DNA of 64,000 nucleotides from Candolleomyces eurysporus (GCA_027579435.1 JANBPK010001474.1:62001-126000), one strand, 5' to 3'; shown: positions 21,946 to 33,666, numbered from the stretch's first letter. A program made the numbers and translations. Notes: generated from the sequence alone by a model not told the origin.

Positions 21946-23307
21946 TCACGATGGAGCTTTTCTTCGAAGCAAATCTTTTGCAATGTCTTCTGTGTCAGCA
22001 CTCATGTCAGGCAGCCAAAAAGCCTATTGCGACGATCAGCGGCAGTCAAAGAAAGGTGTCGCAGAAACGTACCAATTCGTGCCCAGCAGAAGCCAACATA
22101 CCATATCGAGGGTTGAATCGCACGCAACGAGAAGGCCCTTTGTGACCTTCAAGCTTGGTAAACGGCCGCAAAACCGGGAGAGCTTTGGCGTCGGGAGGAG
22201 AATTCGCGTCAAGGTGCTGTACATCCCAGACAGCGATATTCCCGTCGAGGCTTCCTGACATGACACACTTGCTATCCGGTGTCCAACACACTTCCTCCCC
22301 GCTGATTCCTTTCACCGGCTCAATGGTGGGAGCTGCATTCATACCTCTTCGCTCCAGGCCCACATGCCCCTCCAGTTTGGCCATGACATGCCCTTGGAAC
22401 GATTCGATGATATAGTGTGCATTCCCGGAGCAGCCTACCAAAATGAAGGCGCCATTCGGTGAGAACGCCAGGGAAGTCATGAAAATAGGTCTTGGAGGGA
22501 AAGTGATTTTGGCTAGACTTGGGTCGTCGAGAATGATAGTTAGAAATGGGGCTTTATCGTAGTTGGCATTGTCGTAAATCATTATCCGTTGATACGCATT
22601 CACCCCAACAGCAAAGACCATTCCTCCCGTGTCGTACGCGACGAGTGGCCCTGGCGTTGGCACACCGAGGAGGCCACGACAAGTGGGGGTTCTGAGATCC
22701 CAGAGGCGGACAGTCTTGTCGAGGGATCCAGACATGAACCCATCGTCAGTTGGAGAGACTTCCAGCGAAACGACGCGTCCTTTGTGCCCCTTGAAGTATT
22801 GCAAATATTTGTTGTCGTGGAGGGAATGATATCTAATGGTGTCGTCTTCTTTGGTGGAAGCATAGACGATGGCGGTACTTTTGTGAGTAAACCTCGGAAG
22901 GTCTACACCATATTTCTTCGAGTACAGCGTCTTGGTTGATCTAGTGCCACCCGTTAGTCAGGCGAAGTGGGATGCAGGCAGCAGGAAGGTACTTGCTTGC
23001 CAGACTTGCAGCTGTACAAGCGAAATGTCTCGTCTTCAGCAGCCGTTATGACATAGTCTCCCTTGTCGTCGAAGCATATTCCCGTAATTTGCTTTGGCCC
23101 TTGACTCGACGGTCGCTGTGTTGGAGTTGGCGGTGGGCCAGCGTCAACCGCATTCTTGAAAACTTTGGCAGGCTTGCACTTGGACTGTGAGGTAATTAAG
23201 CATAAAAGCGAGAACCAAAGCATAGAGATACATACAAGAATACTAGGGCTCAATGCCAATGTTGGGGATGGAAGGGCGTTACTGGGACCAGCGACCGGTG
23301 GAGGCAT
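21946..23307 (-). CDS. SWD2: WD40 subunit of COMPASS / CPF, Swd2 (WDR82)
   Basis: WD-repeat protein of the Set1/COMPASS H3K4 methyltransferase and of the cleavage-polyadenylation factor; nuclear. Start MPPPVAGPSNALPSP at 23307. Repeats include GICFDDKGDYVITAAEDETF, YSKKYGVDLPRFTH, DDTIRYHSLHDNKYLQYFKG, GFMSGSLDKTVRLWDLRTP, CVMSGSLDGNIAVWDV and CVRFNPRYGMLASA. The last exon gives AFWLPDMSADTEDIAKDLL and ends RRKAPS. The intron after CKSGK is best explained by a GC donor (GCAAGT near 22994). This yields GKSTKTLYSKKYG, the length expected for the family; a GT donor with a later acceptor gives a product two residues shorter. It starts 100 bases from divergent RPB5. Confidence 0.93.
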
Positions 23308-23407
23308 TGATAGATGAGACGGAGTCGAAGCGAGTCGACATCAAGGCCAACTCATACTAGCGGAGTTTGAACTTCCTTCACCTCCTACTTCCACATCTGT
23401 CTCCACC
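23308..23407. promoter_or_regulatory. Bidirectional promoter SWD2 / RPB5
   Basis: Only 100 bases separate two divergent start codons, so both 5' UTRs and promoter elements must fit here. No TATA box is seen. Confidence 0.6.
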
Positions 23408-24319
23408 ATGGCCGACCGCGAAGGCGACGAGACCGCAAAACTATGGAAAGTCAACAGAACAATTCACGAGCTCGTGAAGGACAGAGTCAGAATGCCCGTT
23501 AGAGCTTCTTCGAATGCGCTCTCACAGTAGCTTGCTCAGGGTTTCCGGGTTGCGGACGAAGAAATTCATATGGACCTCCAACGGTTCAAGGAGTTGTACG
23601 CAAATAGCATGGGCACTGTCGAGTACGTGCTTAGTACCTCTCTGCCCGAGAACAAAGTACCCTGACCGAGCAGCTAGCCGAAATCAACTAAACTTCTACA
23701 CGAACCATCGAACAAATCCCTCGGACCAAATTTTCGTTTTCTTTTCCGAAGAGCGGAGCGTAGGCGTGAAGACAATGAGAAAGTATGGTGCCTGATTGCT
23801 CCCATTGCACTCCGTTGATCAAGGGATATCGTAGGTTACTTGGCATCCTGGAAGAGAAATCAATACAACGAGGGGTCATTGTCTTCCCGGGCAACATGAC
23901 TCCGTCTGCCCGAAAGGTGAGTGCAATTGCCATCTTCGTCTCTGTGTCTGAGCTTACTTTCTGTCATGCAGGTAATCGTCGCCATGGCGGCTCAATATCG
24001 CCTGGAAGAGTTCTCAGAGGCCGACCTCCTGGTAAACATCACCCACCATACCCTCGTCCCCCGACACGAAGTGCTATCTCCTGAGGAGAAGAAAGCTCTT
24101 TTGGAAAAATAGTATGTGGATGTCTAGATTGTCTGGATGGCTATCTTACTGACTCTCACATTCACACTTTTCAGCCGACTCAAGGAAACCCAACTTCCTA
24201 GAATTCAAATGGCAGATCCCGTTGCTCGATACTATGGGTTGCAACGTGGTCAAGTCGTCAAAATTATTCGACCAAGTGAAACAAGTGGTCGATATGCCAG
24301 TTATCGGATATGTTTTTAA
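23408..24319 (+). CDS. RPB5: RNA polymerases I, II, III common subunit RPABC1 (Rpb5)
   Basis: Shared subunit at the downstream DNA jaw of all three nuclear RNA polymerases. [26 protein letters not shown] starts at 23408. After an intron come [29 protein letters not shown] and [21 protein letters not shown]. The C-terminal, archaeal-RpoH-like domain reads [41 protein letters not shown] and [19 protein letters not shown], and ends ICF. Five introns are needed. The protein is full length. Confidence 0.95.
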
Positions 24320-25501
24320 TCGCACTTTTCCTCATGCATTTAGGCCATGAAAATGGTTCCTGTATAACATTCATTTAACCAGATTTTCTACATCCTGCAC
24401 CATTTACAGCTTCGGACACCGTTCCCACTATTAGCTGACGTCACTCAGCGTGGTGTTACGCTCTGGACCCCTCATACTCTCGAACGCTGCCTCTCACTGG
24501 CCGAGGCTTCCATGGGTTTCTCGAGGGCTTTCCTCCTTTTCACTTCGAAAGCATGAACGCGGGCTCTAATTATGATAATCATTCTACTTTCCCAGAATTC
24601 ATGATCATTATGCACAGGTGTCCCTCGATCTTGTTCGGATTTCCTTGTCCATGGCAAATTTGCTTGGCCATCTGCTTGGCTGTTCTCTTTCTCCCTTTTC
24701 TTTATGAGTTGCAGTCCGATTTTTTCGTTCATTCCAATAGCGCGCATGGATAGCGCTTTCGCCAATTGATTCCAGCAAGCCTAAGTAAAATCATCCCCTT
24801 TTCGTTGCAGTGCTGCAGTGCTGAACCACTGTCTTTCCAGGGTATCAAGACACTGTCAACCTCATACTCAGCCTTTCAGAGGAGATGGGACGCTAGTCTT
24901 AGCAAGGTACCATAACAAGGATCTTGAAAGCGATCTATCTTATTTTCATTTGCTTCTTTGAGTCTGCGACGATAAGGAGCGATTTCGCCGCGTAGCCGAG
25001 CGACCTAGTGGCTCGCCTCTGGGCTGGTGTGGCCGGATGTGGACTCTGCCTAATAGTACTATAGCCATAGCTACTGGTACGCAATCTGTGAGATTCCCTA
25101 TAGAGGCGGGTGTGTCTATCGTTCTCCGCGGACAGAGCTGTCGTTTACGACATATACGTACTAAGAGTATGTTTATTTCGCTTTGTCCCGCTTGTTAGGG
25201 AATCCTGCTAGACAACTTGCTAATGAATTGCCACAGGTACCATCGTCCACGGATGAGTCTCTGCGACTGTGAACTATGCATGCCATTTCACTTAAACTTC
25301 CCGCCCAATCTCGGTGTGTCGAAGAGATTTGAGTTATATTGCAGTACGAGAATATGCGAGTAGGCATAATGAGACTCCTATAGAATCGGGCACCGTCCAT
25401 TTCCGCGCCCTTAGGAAGAGACCCACTTGAGTGTATACACAGTAGTGTGACTAGCACAACCATGGTGAGAGTCTCTTTGATCCCCGGTCCCTAGTATTGA
25501 C
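24320..25501. other. Gene-poor region
   Basis: I find no domain, intron-bounded frame, tRNA or repeat that I can defend here. Confidence 0.5.
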
Positions 25502-26138
25502 TTATTCCTCGTTCTGAAGTTTCACTCCCGTGGCACGTCCCCATAGCCATCTTATCGCAATTCTCGATTGTACCGTCGAATCGGATTGTGTGAGTGCCCT
25601 CGACGAAAAAAAAGCTGCATGACCTGGGTTTGAGGCTGCTCCAGGGATATGAACGCCGACTCCCTTATCATCGTGGCCGGCCCTGCCATAAGACGTCAAA
25701 ACCAAATCTAACGATTAGAGGTGTGCCCCATTCCCGTCGCGTTTAAACCGGCAGACCTTGATAATCCAGGCTTGGGGAGGCACCTACTGGACTCGGAAAG
25801 ACCTTAACCTCGGTGGTAGGGCCCCACTCGAAATTTCCAGCGCTTGCTAAGTGTTCCTCGCTTCGGCAGACATACTTCATGGCCCCTTCATCCTTAGATC
25901 TTGCATGCAAGGACGCAGGCACTTCAATATTACTTGACAAGTAGCTTCGTAACTGAGTTTCGTGAAGGGGATATAGTTACGGCCGGACCGAGGCTAGTGC
26001 TCGAGTTGGCGGTGGCTCGTAGTAGGGTCCATGGAACAATGTGCGTTGCCCAGTTCTCGACCTCGAAGTTCCGATCCCATGACAGTGGTCTTTCAGCTCT
26101 TGAGATAAAGTCACTCCATAATGACAACATTTTCAAGC
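25502..26138 (-). other. Possible unrecognised or decayed gene
   Basis: On the minus strand three consecutive open stretches can be linked. The first (26136-25930) contains WDRNFEVENWATHIVPW. The second (25940-25743) contains EGAMKYVCRSEEHLASAG and NFEWGPTTEVKVFPSP. After a plausible intron (GTCTGC...GTTAG) the third (to 25502) contains GHDDKGVGVHIPGAASNPGH. The first two are joined only by a frame change, which may be a break. I recognise no family. It may be a remnant of a secreted protein gene or chance. Confidence 0.25.
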
Positions 26139-27031
26139 CATTCCTCTGCGCGCAATAGCCGCCGGAGAATCGATGTCTACCCTATTCTGCCTCCCAAGTT
26201 GTCGATGATCGAGAGATAACGTTGTCCTTCATTCCTGGCCCTGGGCGATTCTTCAACAGAAAACCGTCAGAAGCATCTCATGATCAGGGCGTGCGCACCG
26301 ATCCATAAGATACAACCCAGTTTCTTCATGGAGTAGTAAGTACACGTTGCTTACGTCTCGGGATTCACACCCATTTCATTCAGGTTCTTGACTCCGCTGT
26401 ACCTCAGCTTCTCTTATTCCCCCATTTACTCTCGGATGGGGTGAGCGAATGATGCCGTCGAATGCCTTTCATGGATCGGGCCTACCGTTGTAGACTTCAA
26501 CATGAAGTTGCTCTTCCTAGGAATATAGGCTGATTGCTTGGCCTTGGGACAACGGTTCCACAGATTGGGTTGTGAGATCCCGATGGCGCCAACTCCAGGT
26601 CTGCAGTCGTCGAGGGTTGCCCAGTCTCAACCCCAGCACTCGTCAAGCTTTCCCCCAATCTCCCTCGCAGCCAGAAGTTTTAGCCTGTGGATAACCTCGA
26701 CCAACTTTACTATGCGTTTAGAACATGGTGATCATCTTCAACGGTGTTATATTCCGTCTGGCCCGCTCCAACTATTCCGGAGACTGCTTGCAATCGGCCC
26801 TGAGTCTCAAAGGTTAAGGAACAGTAACTAAGAAGGTATCAGTAATAGAATATTGCCCCGTGGGTCTGGAGATGAGATCGGGCATGGTCCAAGGATCTCT
26901 CACTTACAGTCGGTCTTCCTTACGGTAAAAAAGAAATACCAAAGATAAATTCGTCCCACTGACTCTACAGATTAGATCGAGATCCTTCAAAGAATCCCTT
27001 GCAACTCACCCGGTCCCCCTCGTCCGAGTGG
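26139..27031. other. Gene-poor region upstream of terpene synthase
   Basis: No convincing gene is seen. Confidence 0.45.
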
Positions 27032-27039
27032 TATATATA
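27032..27039 (+). promoter_or_regulatory. TATA box of the terpene synthase gene
   Basis: TATATATA 112-119 bases before the ATG at 27151. A strong TATA is uncommon among the housekeeping genes of this window and fits a regulated gene. Confidence 0.5.
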
Positions 27040-27150
27040 CGGGTCATCCACTGGGCAGATTCGTCGTTCTACCGGTCGACTTCATCGCCTCACCCGGACA
27101 ATCACCGCCTCTCACCGCCTCCTTGACGAACATTTTTTCTCCTCTTCATA

Positions 27151-28428
27151 ATGCCTCCGTCTATGAGCCAATTCACCATCCCCGATCTGCTCTCCATCTG
27201 TCCACTCAAGGATGCTACCAATCCCTGTTACAAACAGGCTGCAGCGGAATCCCGAGCGTGGATCAACGGCTACAACATCTTCACCGATAGGAAGCGAGCA
27301 TTCTTCATCCAAGGCTCGAACGAGCTATTGTGCTCACATGTTTATGCCTACGCGGATTACGAACAATTCCGTACTACCTGTGACTTTGTAAGTCTCTTGT
27401 TCGCCCTTTCTAACCAAGAACTCTCACTCAGTATTTCTCCATTGCAAGGTGAACCTCTTGTTCGTCATTGACGAAATCAGCGACGACCAAAGCGGCGCCG
27501 GTGCTCGAGCCACTGGTCGAACGTACGTCGAAGCTATGAAGGACCCCGAATGGGATGATGGCTCTATCCTCGCTACGATCACTCATGAGTGCGTATGATT
27601 GCTTCTGCGAAATTTCTACCACAACTCACGAGCCATGATTTCAGGTTCCGCGAACGCTTTGTGCGGCTAGCAGGTCCCAACAATCTGCGCCGTTTCATCG
27701 AGCTGTGCGAGCGATACACCGAGTGCGTCGCTATCGAAGCGGTACTGAGGGAAGAAGGAGACGTTCTGTCTCTGGAAGAATATATGCCATTACGCAGGAA
27801 CAACAGCGCTGTCCTGCTTTGCTTCTCGCTCGTGGAGTACATTCTCGGGATCGATCTCCCTGACGATGTCTTCGAGGATCCTGACTTTTCCGAAGCCTAT
27901 TTGGCCGCGTGTGATTTTGTCTGCTGGTCAAATGTACGCACATTTCGTTGACATCGTTCTTCTTTCCACTGACCTCTTCTCACCGGACTTTCCAGGATGT
28001 CTACTCTTACGACATGGAACAATCAAAGGGACACACCGGCAATAATATCGTGACTGTTCTAATGACCGAACGGGGGTTAAGCCTGCAAGAAGCGTCGGAT
28101 TATGTTGGGAAGGTCTGCGAGTCCCAGATGCAACAGTACCTGGATGCACGATCGCGCCTGTCATCGTCAGACGTTCCACGGGACGCTGTGCGGTATATCG
28201 AAGCTTTGGGATACTGGATGGTCGGCAACCTTGTGTATGTCAATCCTTTTCATTCATCTCACAGACGAATCATTGACGATTTTCTACAGATGGAGTTTCG
28301 AGACGACGAGATACTTCGGCGCGGATCATCTTCGCGTGCTGGAGAGTAGGGTCGTTTACCTTCGCCCGCGCGACAGGTTTCTTGTGGAAGATGGGGATTC
28401 GAGTGACACGGCGTCTGACAGCGAGTGA
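27151..28428 (+). CDS. Sesquiterpene synthase (class I terpene cyclase)
   Basis: Cyclises farnesyl diphosphate to a sesquiterpene; cytosolic. Five exons (27151-27387, 27449-27588, 27645-27933, 27996-28234, 28290-28428) sum to 1044 bases, 347 residues, the normal size. The metal-binding aspartate motif is DEISD (87-91) within [11 protein letters not shown]. The NSE motif is NDVYSYDME (222-230). The active-site loop that follows is QSKGHTGNN, as in basidiomycete enzymes, and the diphosphate-sensing RY pair is at 309-310 (ETTRYFG). All catalytic motifs are intact. The C-terminal tail is acidic ([13 protein letters not shown]). Tail-to-tail with the gene carrying mevalonate kinase (756 bases between stops). 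The product cannot be predicted by eye. Confidence 0.93.
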
Positions 28429-29184
28429 TCGGAAGGAACGGATTTGTATCTTCATTGTATTCATAGTTTTATGTTTTTTCTCATCTTATGCACTGAGCTG
28501 AGCCTCAGTCAAGGGTGGAGAGGGAGAGGGTCATTTATGCACGTACGCTACGCATCTCTATATTTGCGAAACCCGTAGACATGTATTGGTAGAATTCGTC
28601 TCAATCTGCATGTACTCTAGCTATTATTATACGCCCAATTACTTTCATTACCTCTCAACAGGTGTCTTGTAGATTCTGTCGCAATGGGTGATTGGCTTGT
28701 TGGAGATAACCTTGCAGATCCTGCCTCAAATAGGAAGTGAGCATCAGATCTCCCCCGATCTTCACGTAAATGGCAGGCTGCGTACCGAAAATAGCGCCCA
28801 AACCACTAGCTGAATATTTTTCAGCACTGCAAGGGGAGCACTTTAGAGGTTTTATCTCGTACGGGTATTCTGCAAGATAGCCAAGGGATTTTTCACGCTA
28901 ATCTTTGGTAGCCTTTATTAAGGACCGTCATTAGAACTCCGAGTCATTCAGAATCACGAGCGGGCAGACGTCCATGCTTCAACTAGTCCTGTCAATTCCA
29001 CGCAAATCTAGGGTGCGGAAAAATCGAGAACACACAAATTATACGATATGTAGATACAAATACAGCAGATTACTACATCGACTTGACAAGCCATTGCAAT
29101 TCGTTCAGGCCACCAGGACTCTGCGTTATCGCCGCACAGCATAGATCTAACTAAAACCCAGGTATCCGGCAGAAACCAGGTACC
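28429..29184. other. Intergenic between convergent terpene synthase and lyase-kinase fusion
   Basis: 3' flanks only. No gene or repeat is seen. Confidence 0.5.
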
Positions 29185-32100
29185 CTAGACGTACAGCCAG
29201 CGTCCAAGACTAGCAGCCCATTGGGGAAGGTCCGTCGTGACTGCATCCTCAAACGAGGGACGTAACGGATTGAATTCGCCACTCTGCTTCTCAAAGCCCT
29301 CTGCGATCTCAGGGTTTGGCGTCTCTGGTGGAGTAACTTGACCTGCTTCCTGCCTCGAACGGTGAGAATCAGATCCAGGGGTTCGATGTTCCGGGAAAGG
29401 TGACAAGATCCCGAGACCACTTCCGCCCACAGATGTGAGATATGGCTGGAAGCCTTGGCGGATCAATTCATCAATCAACGTTTGCAAGTCACCGTCCTTG
29501 AAGTCTGTTGATTCACTCTCCTCAGCGAACAAGGAACACGAAATCGAAGACTTGATGACATACCATCAGGAATGAGCGTGACTGCACATCCGCCTCCACC
29601 CGCTCCTGTCAACTTGGTGTACAGACCGAAAGGAGTCTTCGTTGTCTCTCGGATGGTCTCGAGTGCGGGATGGGATACGCCCAACGTGACCAAGTGATCA
29701 TGATTCTCACTGATCAGGGTCTGATATCATAAGATAACGTTCAGTCAGTCCGCGAGCTATGAATCAAGCTAACAGTACAACTCACATTGAGAGCAGATAT
29801 AAGCGCATCACGCGGCAATTCAGGATCCGCCAGAGCCCTCCTGGCCTCATCACTGATCCCCTGGATAGACTTGAGAATGCCATTGACCAGTTCGGGTTCC
29901 TGGAAGAAAATCCACATTCACACATAAGTAAAAGCGACCACAACAGCGGCCCTGGACTAGATCAAAAAGCGATTTGTACGCACATTCGCCTTCTTCTCGC
30001 CCACACCTGCGACAAGCTTCTTGGTGTCTCGAGGCACCTTCGAATTAGTCAAGAGGAACTTGAGCGATTTGAACCTGGAAATGTAACTGGGTAAGCTTCC
30101 TAGCGCATGGAAGGGGGGGGTTATTGGGCGCAACCAGCATCGCAGAGCGAATGGTTGAATAGCCGGAACTCAAAAGAAAGACGTACCCCTGGATCCCTTC
30201 CATTCCGCCGTCTCTTCCAAAGCCGGCACGCGTGTACCCCAATGCACCTCCAAACACAGACACGCTGTTGTCAACGCCACTGGGATTTCCATGCAAGATC
30301 TTCTCAGCAATAAAGGCCCATCGGTTGGCTTCTTCAGCGATATCGTGCGGAATGGCGCGGCGCCCTTCATGATGGGTATGCGTAACAGTTGAAGGTGGCG
30401 AGGGAGGGATGCTGATGCGACGGTGTACGAGCAGCATCGCCGCAGCTCCGCAAGTGGAGAACGACGCGGAGGAGCCCAAGCCAGCCCCAACCGGCAGCGT
30501 GGACCGTGCGGTGAAGTTGAGTGCAGGTCTATTGAGAATGAGGTCAGTAAGCGAGATGACAGATATTCATTACAATCAAGGGTATCGACTATCATCCCGC
30601 GGAGGGAGAAAAGGTCGGGGATGGCTGAGCGAGGAGACGAGGTGGGTTACGTCGTAGCGCTGGTCCCACCTGCCTCGCACCTCACGAGAAGGATGTAATG
30701 TGATAAAAAGGGACGCACCGTCTATCACCCTTGGCAAGGATCATGTACAGGTACAAGAACGCAAGTGACGCAGCACTAGCAGCTTTCTTCTCCTCTCCCA
30801 ACTCAGCGAGGGTTGTTGATGTGAGGGCATCGATCAACCTTTGATCAAGTTCCTCGGGGTGTTCACCACCGACTGGGACAGGTGTTACGGAGTCCCATGG
30901 AAGGCTTGGAATATCCCACTCGTGATAGAAATTATCAATATCGGTGAAGTGAACGGAGATTTTAGTGTCCGTGCGGGGTGAGGTCAGGCCATAGCAACGC
31001 AGATCAACTGAAGCAGCAATGGCGGTCTGCAAGGAAGACGATTAGTATGGGACCCAAATTTCATGACTTCAAAGAGGTGCAAGTTGTACGTTGCTGAGCC
31101 CTGGTGCCCCCGTAGATGACGATGCGGCTGTGACGCATCCTCTACCCACGAGGCAGAAGCACCTCTGTGCCTGAGCACCCAGGGCTGAAGAAAGGCGGGA
31201 AACTTCGAGAAGGGAAAGAGACTCACGACGCCATGGACAACAGCGTGTTCTCCGAACAGGATGACCTTGCCAGGGGCACTGACCAACCACTCCAACTCCT
31301 GTTTGCCGCTGTCGAGATCCAGATCGTGGACTGCACGACTGAGTGCATCAGGGTCGGGGACTCGCACATACTTGTTCTGAGCGGCATTCAATTCGATGGC
31401 ACCAGCTTCTATGAGGGCATGTTCCAGGTCGCTTTGAAGGTCTTGCGGGTCTTCAATGCCAACACACAGGCGGATGAGGTCCTCCGGGAGTCCACGGGCA
31501 GCACGAGTCGCGGCGTCAATCGATGCGTGCCTGGAACGCAGTCGTAAGCCCTTCGCCTGCACGAAATGCATCCAAGAGTGGTACTCACGACATGACACAG
31601 GGCATGCTAATCAGACTGTTCACAGCGCCGAAGCTGACACTAATGCCCCAGAGCCTGGTAGCGGCAACAATGCGTTCACTGAGCTCCTTGTTTCCGGTCT
31701 CGAAACTAAGTACTGCCCCATTTCCATCGGCGATTCGCAAGTGGACATCCCGTTGAGGATGGTCAGGTAAACCCGGGTAATTGACGTGGAAACCGAGGTT
31801 CCAGAGGTATTCCGCAACGTGTTGTGCCGTCGACTCTTGCCTATCCATGCGCAGGGCGAGAGTCTTGATACCTCGCAACAGGAGGAAGGAGTCGATTGGG
31901 GTCAAGGCATTCCCCACAGCGTTGATGGTGAAAGCTATTTGCTTGGCAATGTCCTCCCTGTTGCAGGTTACGACTCCGGCCATGAGGTCGTGATGACCGC
32001 TGAGGTACTTGGTCGCACTGTCATACACGATGTCCGCGCCGTGCTCCAACGGCCGCTGCAAGTACGGACTCATCATGGTGTTATCTACCACGATCAGTGC

Positions 32101-32736
32101 ACCTGGGGCAATTTCCTTCACATCTTTACTGATTGTCGCTAAATCGACTATTTTGAGAAGCGGGTTGGTCGGGGATTCGAGGAGAACCATGGCTGTTTTG
32201 GTTGGGTGGATGCAGGAGTGGAGATTTTCAGGATTGGTCGTGTCGACATGATGTACGACTACCCCAACGTGTTTTCGGATGTAGCTGAGTAGACGGTTGG
32301 TCCCGCCGTACAAATCGTCGCCCGCGATGACCTCGTCGCCTGGCTTCAGCAGGCGCAGGATGACGTCGAGTGCCGCCATTCCAGACGACACGGTGAACGC
32401 ATGGGCTGCAGAGGAGATTTTGGCAATGTGGTGTTCTGCGAGCGGGTCAGTTCCGGAAGTGTGGTTTCAAGACGCCAAAATGGACGTACGTAGGTGGCTT
32501 CTGGTAGGATTTCCGCTTCGCGAGTAGTCGTACTCATTACCAACTCCCTTGAAAGTTGCACTCTGGTAGATTGGGACAGAGCTGCTGCCGTACTGATCTT
32601 TCATATCAGGATTGTCGACGGTCGCGCATAGCGTCGAAAACCTATACGGCTTCCTCGACCTTGCAAATGGTGATTCTGGCTCCGGTGTGGGCAAGTCATG
32701 GAGCATGGCCTTGGTTTCAACCGATGTCGGAGCCAT
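29185..32736 (-). CDS. Cystathionine beta-lyase fused in frame to mevalonate kinase
   Basis: The N-terminal half is a PLP-dependent trans-sulfuration enzyme. MAPTSVETKAMLHDLP starts at 32736; then YRFSTLCATVDNPD, DQYGSSSVPIYQSATFK, and the PLP-lysine motif DSATKYLSGHHDLMAGV typical of Str3-type cystathionine beta-lyase (cystathionine to homocysteine). After the exon starting near 31531 (HASIDAATRAARGLPEDLIR, LCVGIEDPQDL) the frame continues without stop or in-frame ATG through a linker of about 37 residues. It enters WLVSAPGKVILFGEHAVVHGV, the N-terminus of mevalonate kinase. Later blocks are LPVGAGLGSSASFST (ATP motif), EKILHGNPSGVDNSVS and KLTGAGGGGCAVTL, ending LGRWLYV. Both enzymes have all their motifs. 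Introns after HGV (31027-31226, 200 nt) and after the GDR segment (about 190 nt) are unusually long here. Divergent from VPS71. Confidence 0.88.
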
Positions 32737-32991
32737 GAGGATGAGTGTAGGGATGCAAGGTTACGGTGTGGCACTGCTTGGATAGTTTTGGTAGGCGAAA
32801 AATGAAATGAAAATAGGCTTCTGAATGTGAGTGTTCTGTTGAAGGTTCGCTGGCCATTGCCAAAGTGGTGTTTGAATTGACTCACAAATGGCGTGCTCGA
32901 CGGTGCAAGGCAACAGCCACCGACATGAACGAGATCAGGCCATCGGCCGATAATGCGAAGCCATTGCTTTGACATTGATCAACCGCTCGCA
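32737..32991. promoter_or_regulatory. Bidirectional promoter, lyase-kinase fusion / VPS71
   Basis: 255 bases between divergent start codons. No clear TATA box. Confidence 0.5.
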
Positions 32992-33666
32992 ATGGCGCCA
33001 ACGCGGGGAAGACAGCGTATGTTGTTAGGGCAACTCTTCGCATTCTTTACAGTAATGACTACGTGCTACAGCGGTCAGAAAGGCGGCAGTCAATTCGCAG
33101 GGCCTGCCACCCGAGGTGATTAGCAGGCGAACAAAACGACATCTCGACGAGCTAGAGGTGTGTAAGCCCTGGCGACTCCGTATCTCATAACATTCACCAC
33201 CTGCCAGAAATCAAATTACTCCGAAACCACTGCAGCAGATGGGCGAGAAGAGGGCGAAGAAGGCACCTACACTAAGGGCCGGGCCAGACAGACCATTTCG
33301 GACAAACGCAAAGTCACCATCCCTGGCACTTCGCCCGCAGCAACCAGCAAGAAGTCAACCATGAACGTGAGGTCTGCTCTGCTCTATCGGAAGAATTTCG
33401 CGACCCTGCTTGAAGAATCGGTGCGTCTAAGGCGAAAAATGTGATACCCTGCCCTCTGACTGTCACAGAACATCGCCTCCTTGCCTACTAATGCACCTTC
33501 TTATCTTACTGCAAGCGCACCTTCGCCTACGTATCCCCCTCGCCTCCTATGCTCTGTTTGCGGCTATTGGGGAGCATACCAATGCCGTCGTTGTGCGATG
33601 GGCTACTGCGACCGCAACTGCGAGAGCGTGCACAATGAGACCCGGTGCGAACGACGGGTCACGTAG
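32992..33666 (+). CDS. VPS71: HIT zinc-finger protein Vps71/Swc6 (SWR1 chromatin remodeller)
   Basis: Subunit of the SWR1 complex that deposits H2A.Z; nuclear. The short first exon MAPTRGRQ (32992) splices to VRKAAVNSQGLPPEVISRR and RTKRHLDELE. After an intron comes a basic linker, then RSALLYRKNFATLLEES. The last exon gives NIASLPTNAPSYL, then the zf-HIT domain CSVCGYWGAYQCRRCAMGYC and DRNCESVHNETRC, with the conserved Cys/His set. It ends ERRVT. The length is normal for the family. Confidence 0.9.

Noticed and set aside
24950..25060. GC-rich patch that looked like a tRNA or snRNA gene
   Set aside because: No A-box/B-box pair or cloverleaf could be formed.
30984..31598. A 204-codon frame that continues from the lyase-kinase linker straight into the following 200-base stretch
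   Set aside because: The stretch has a good donor, branch site and acceptor, and reading through it loses the mevalonate kinase frame, so it is an intron.
29185..32736. Annotation as two separate genes
   Set aside because: There is no stop after the lyase and no ATG before the kinase core, so a two-gene model needs unseen exons; kept as an alternative to test.
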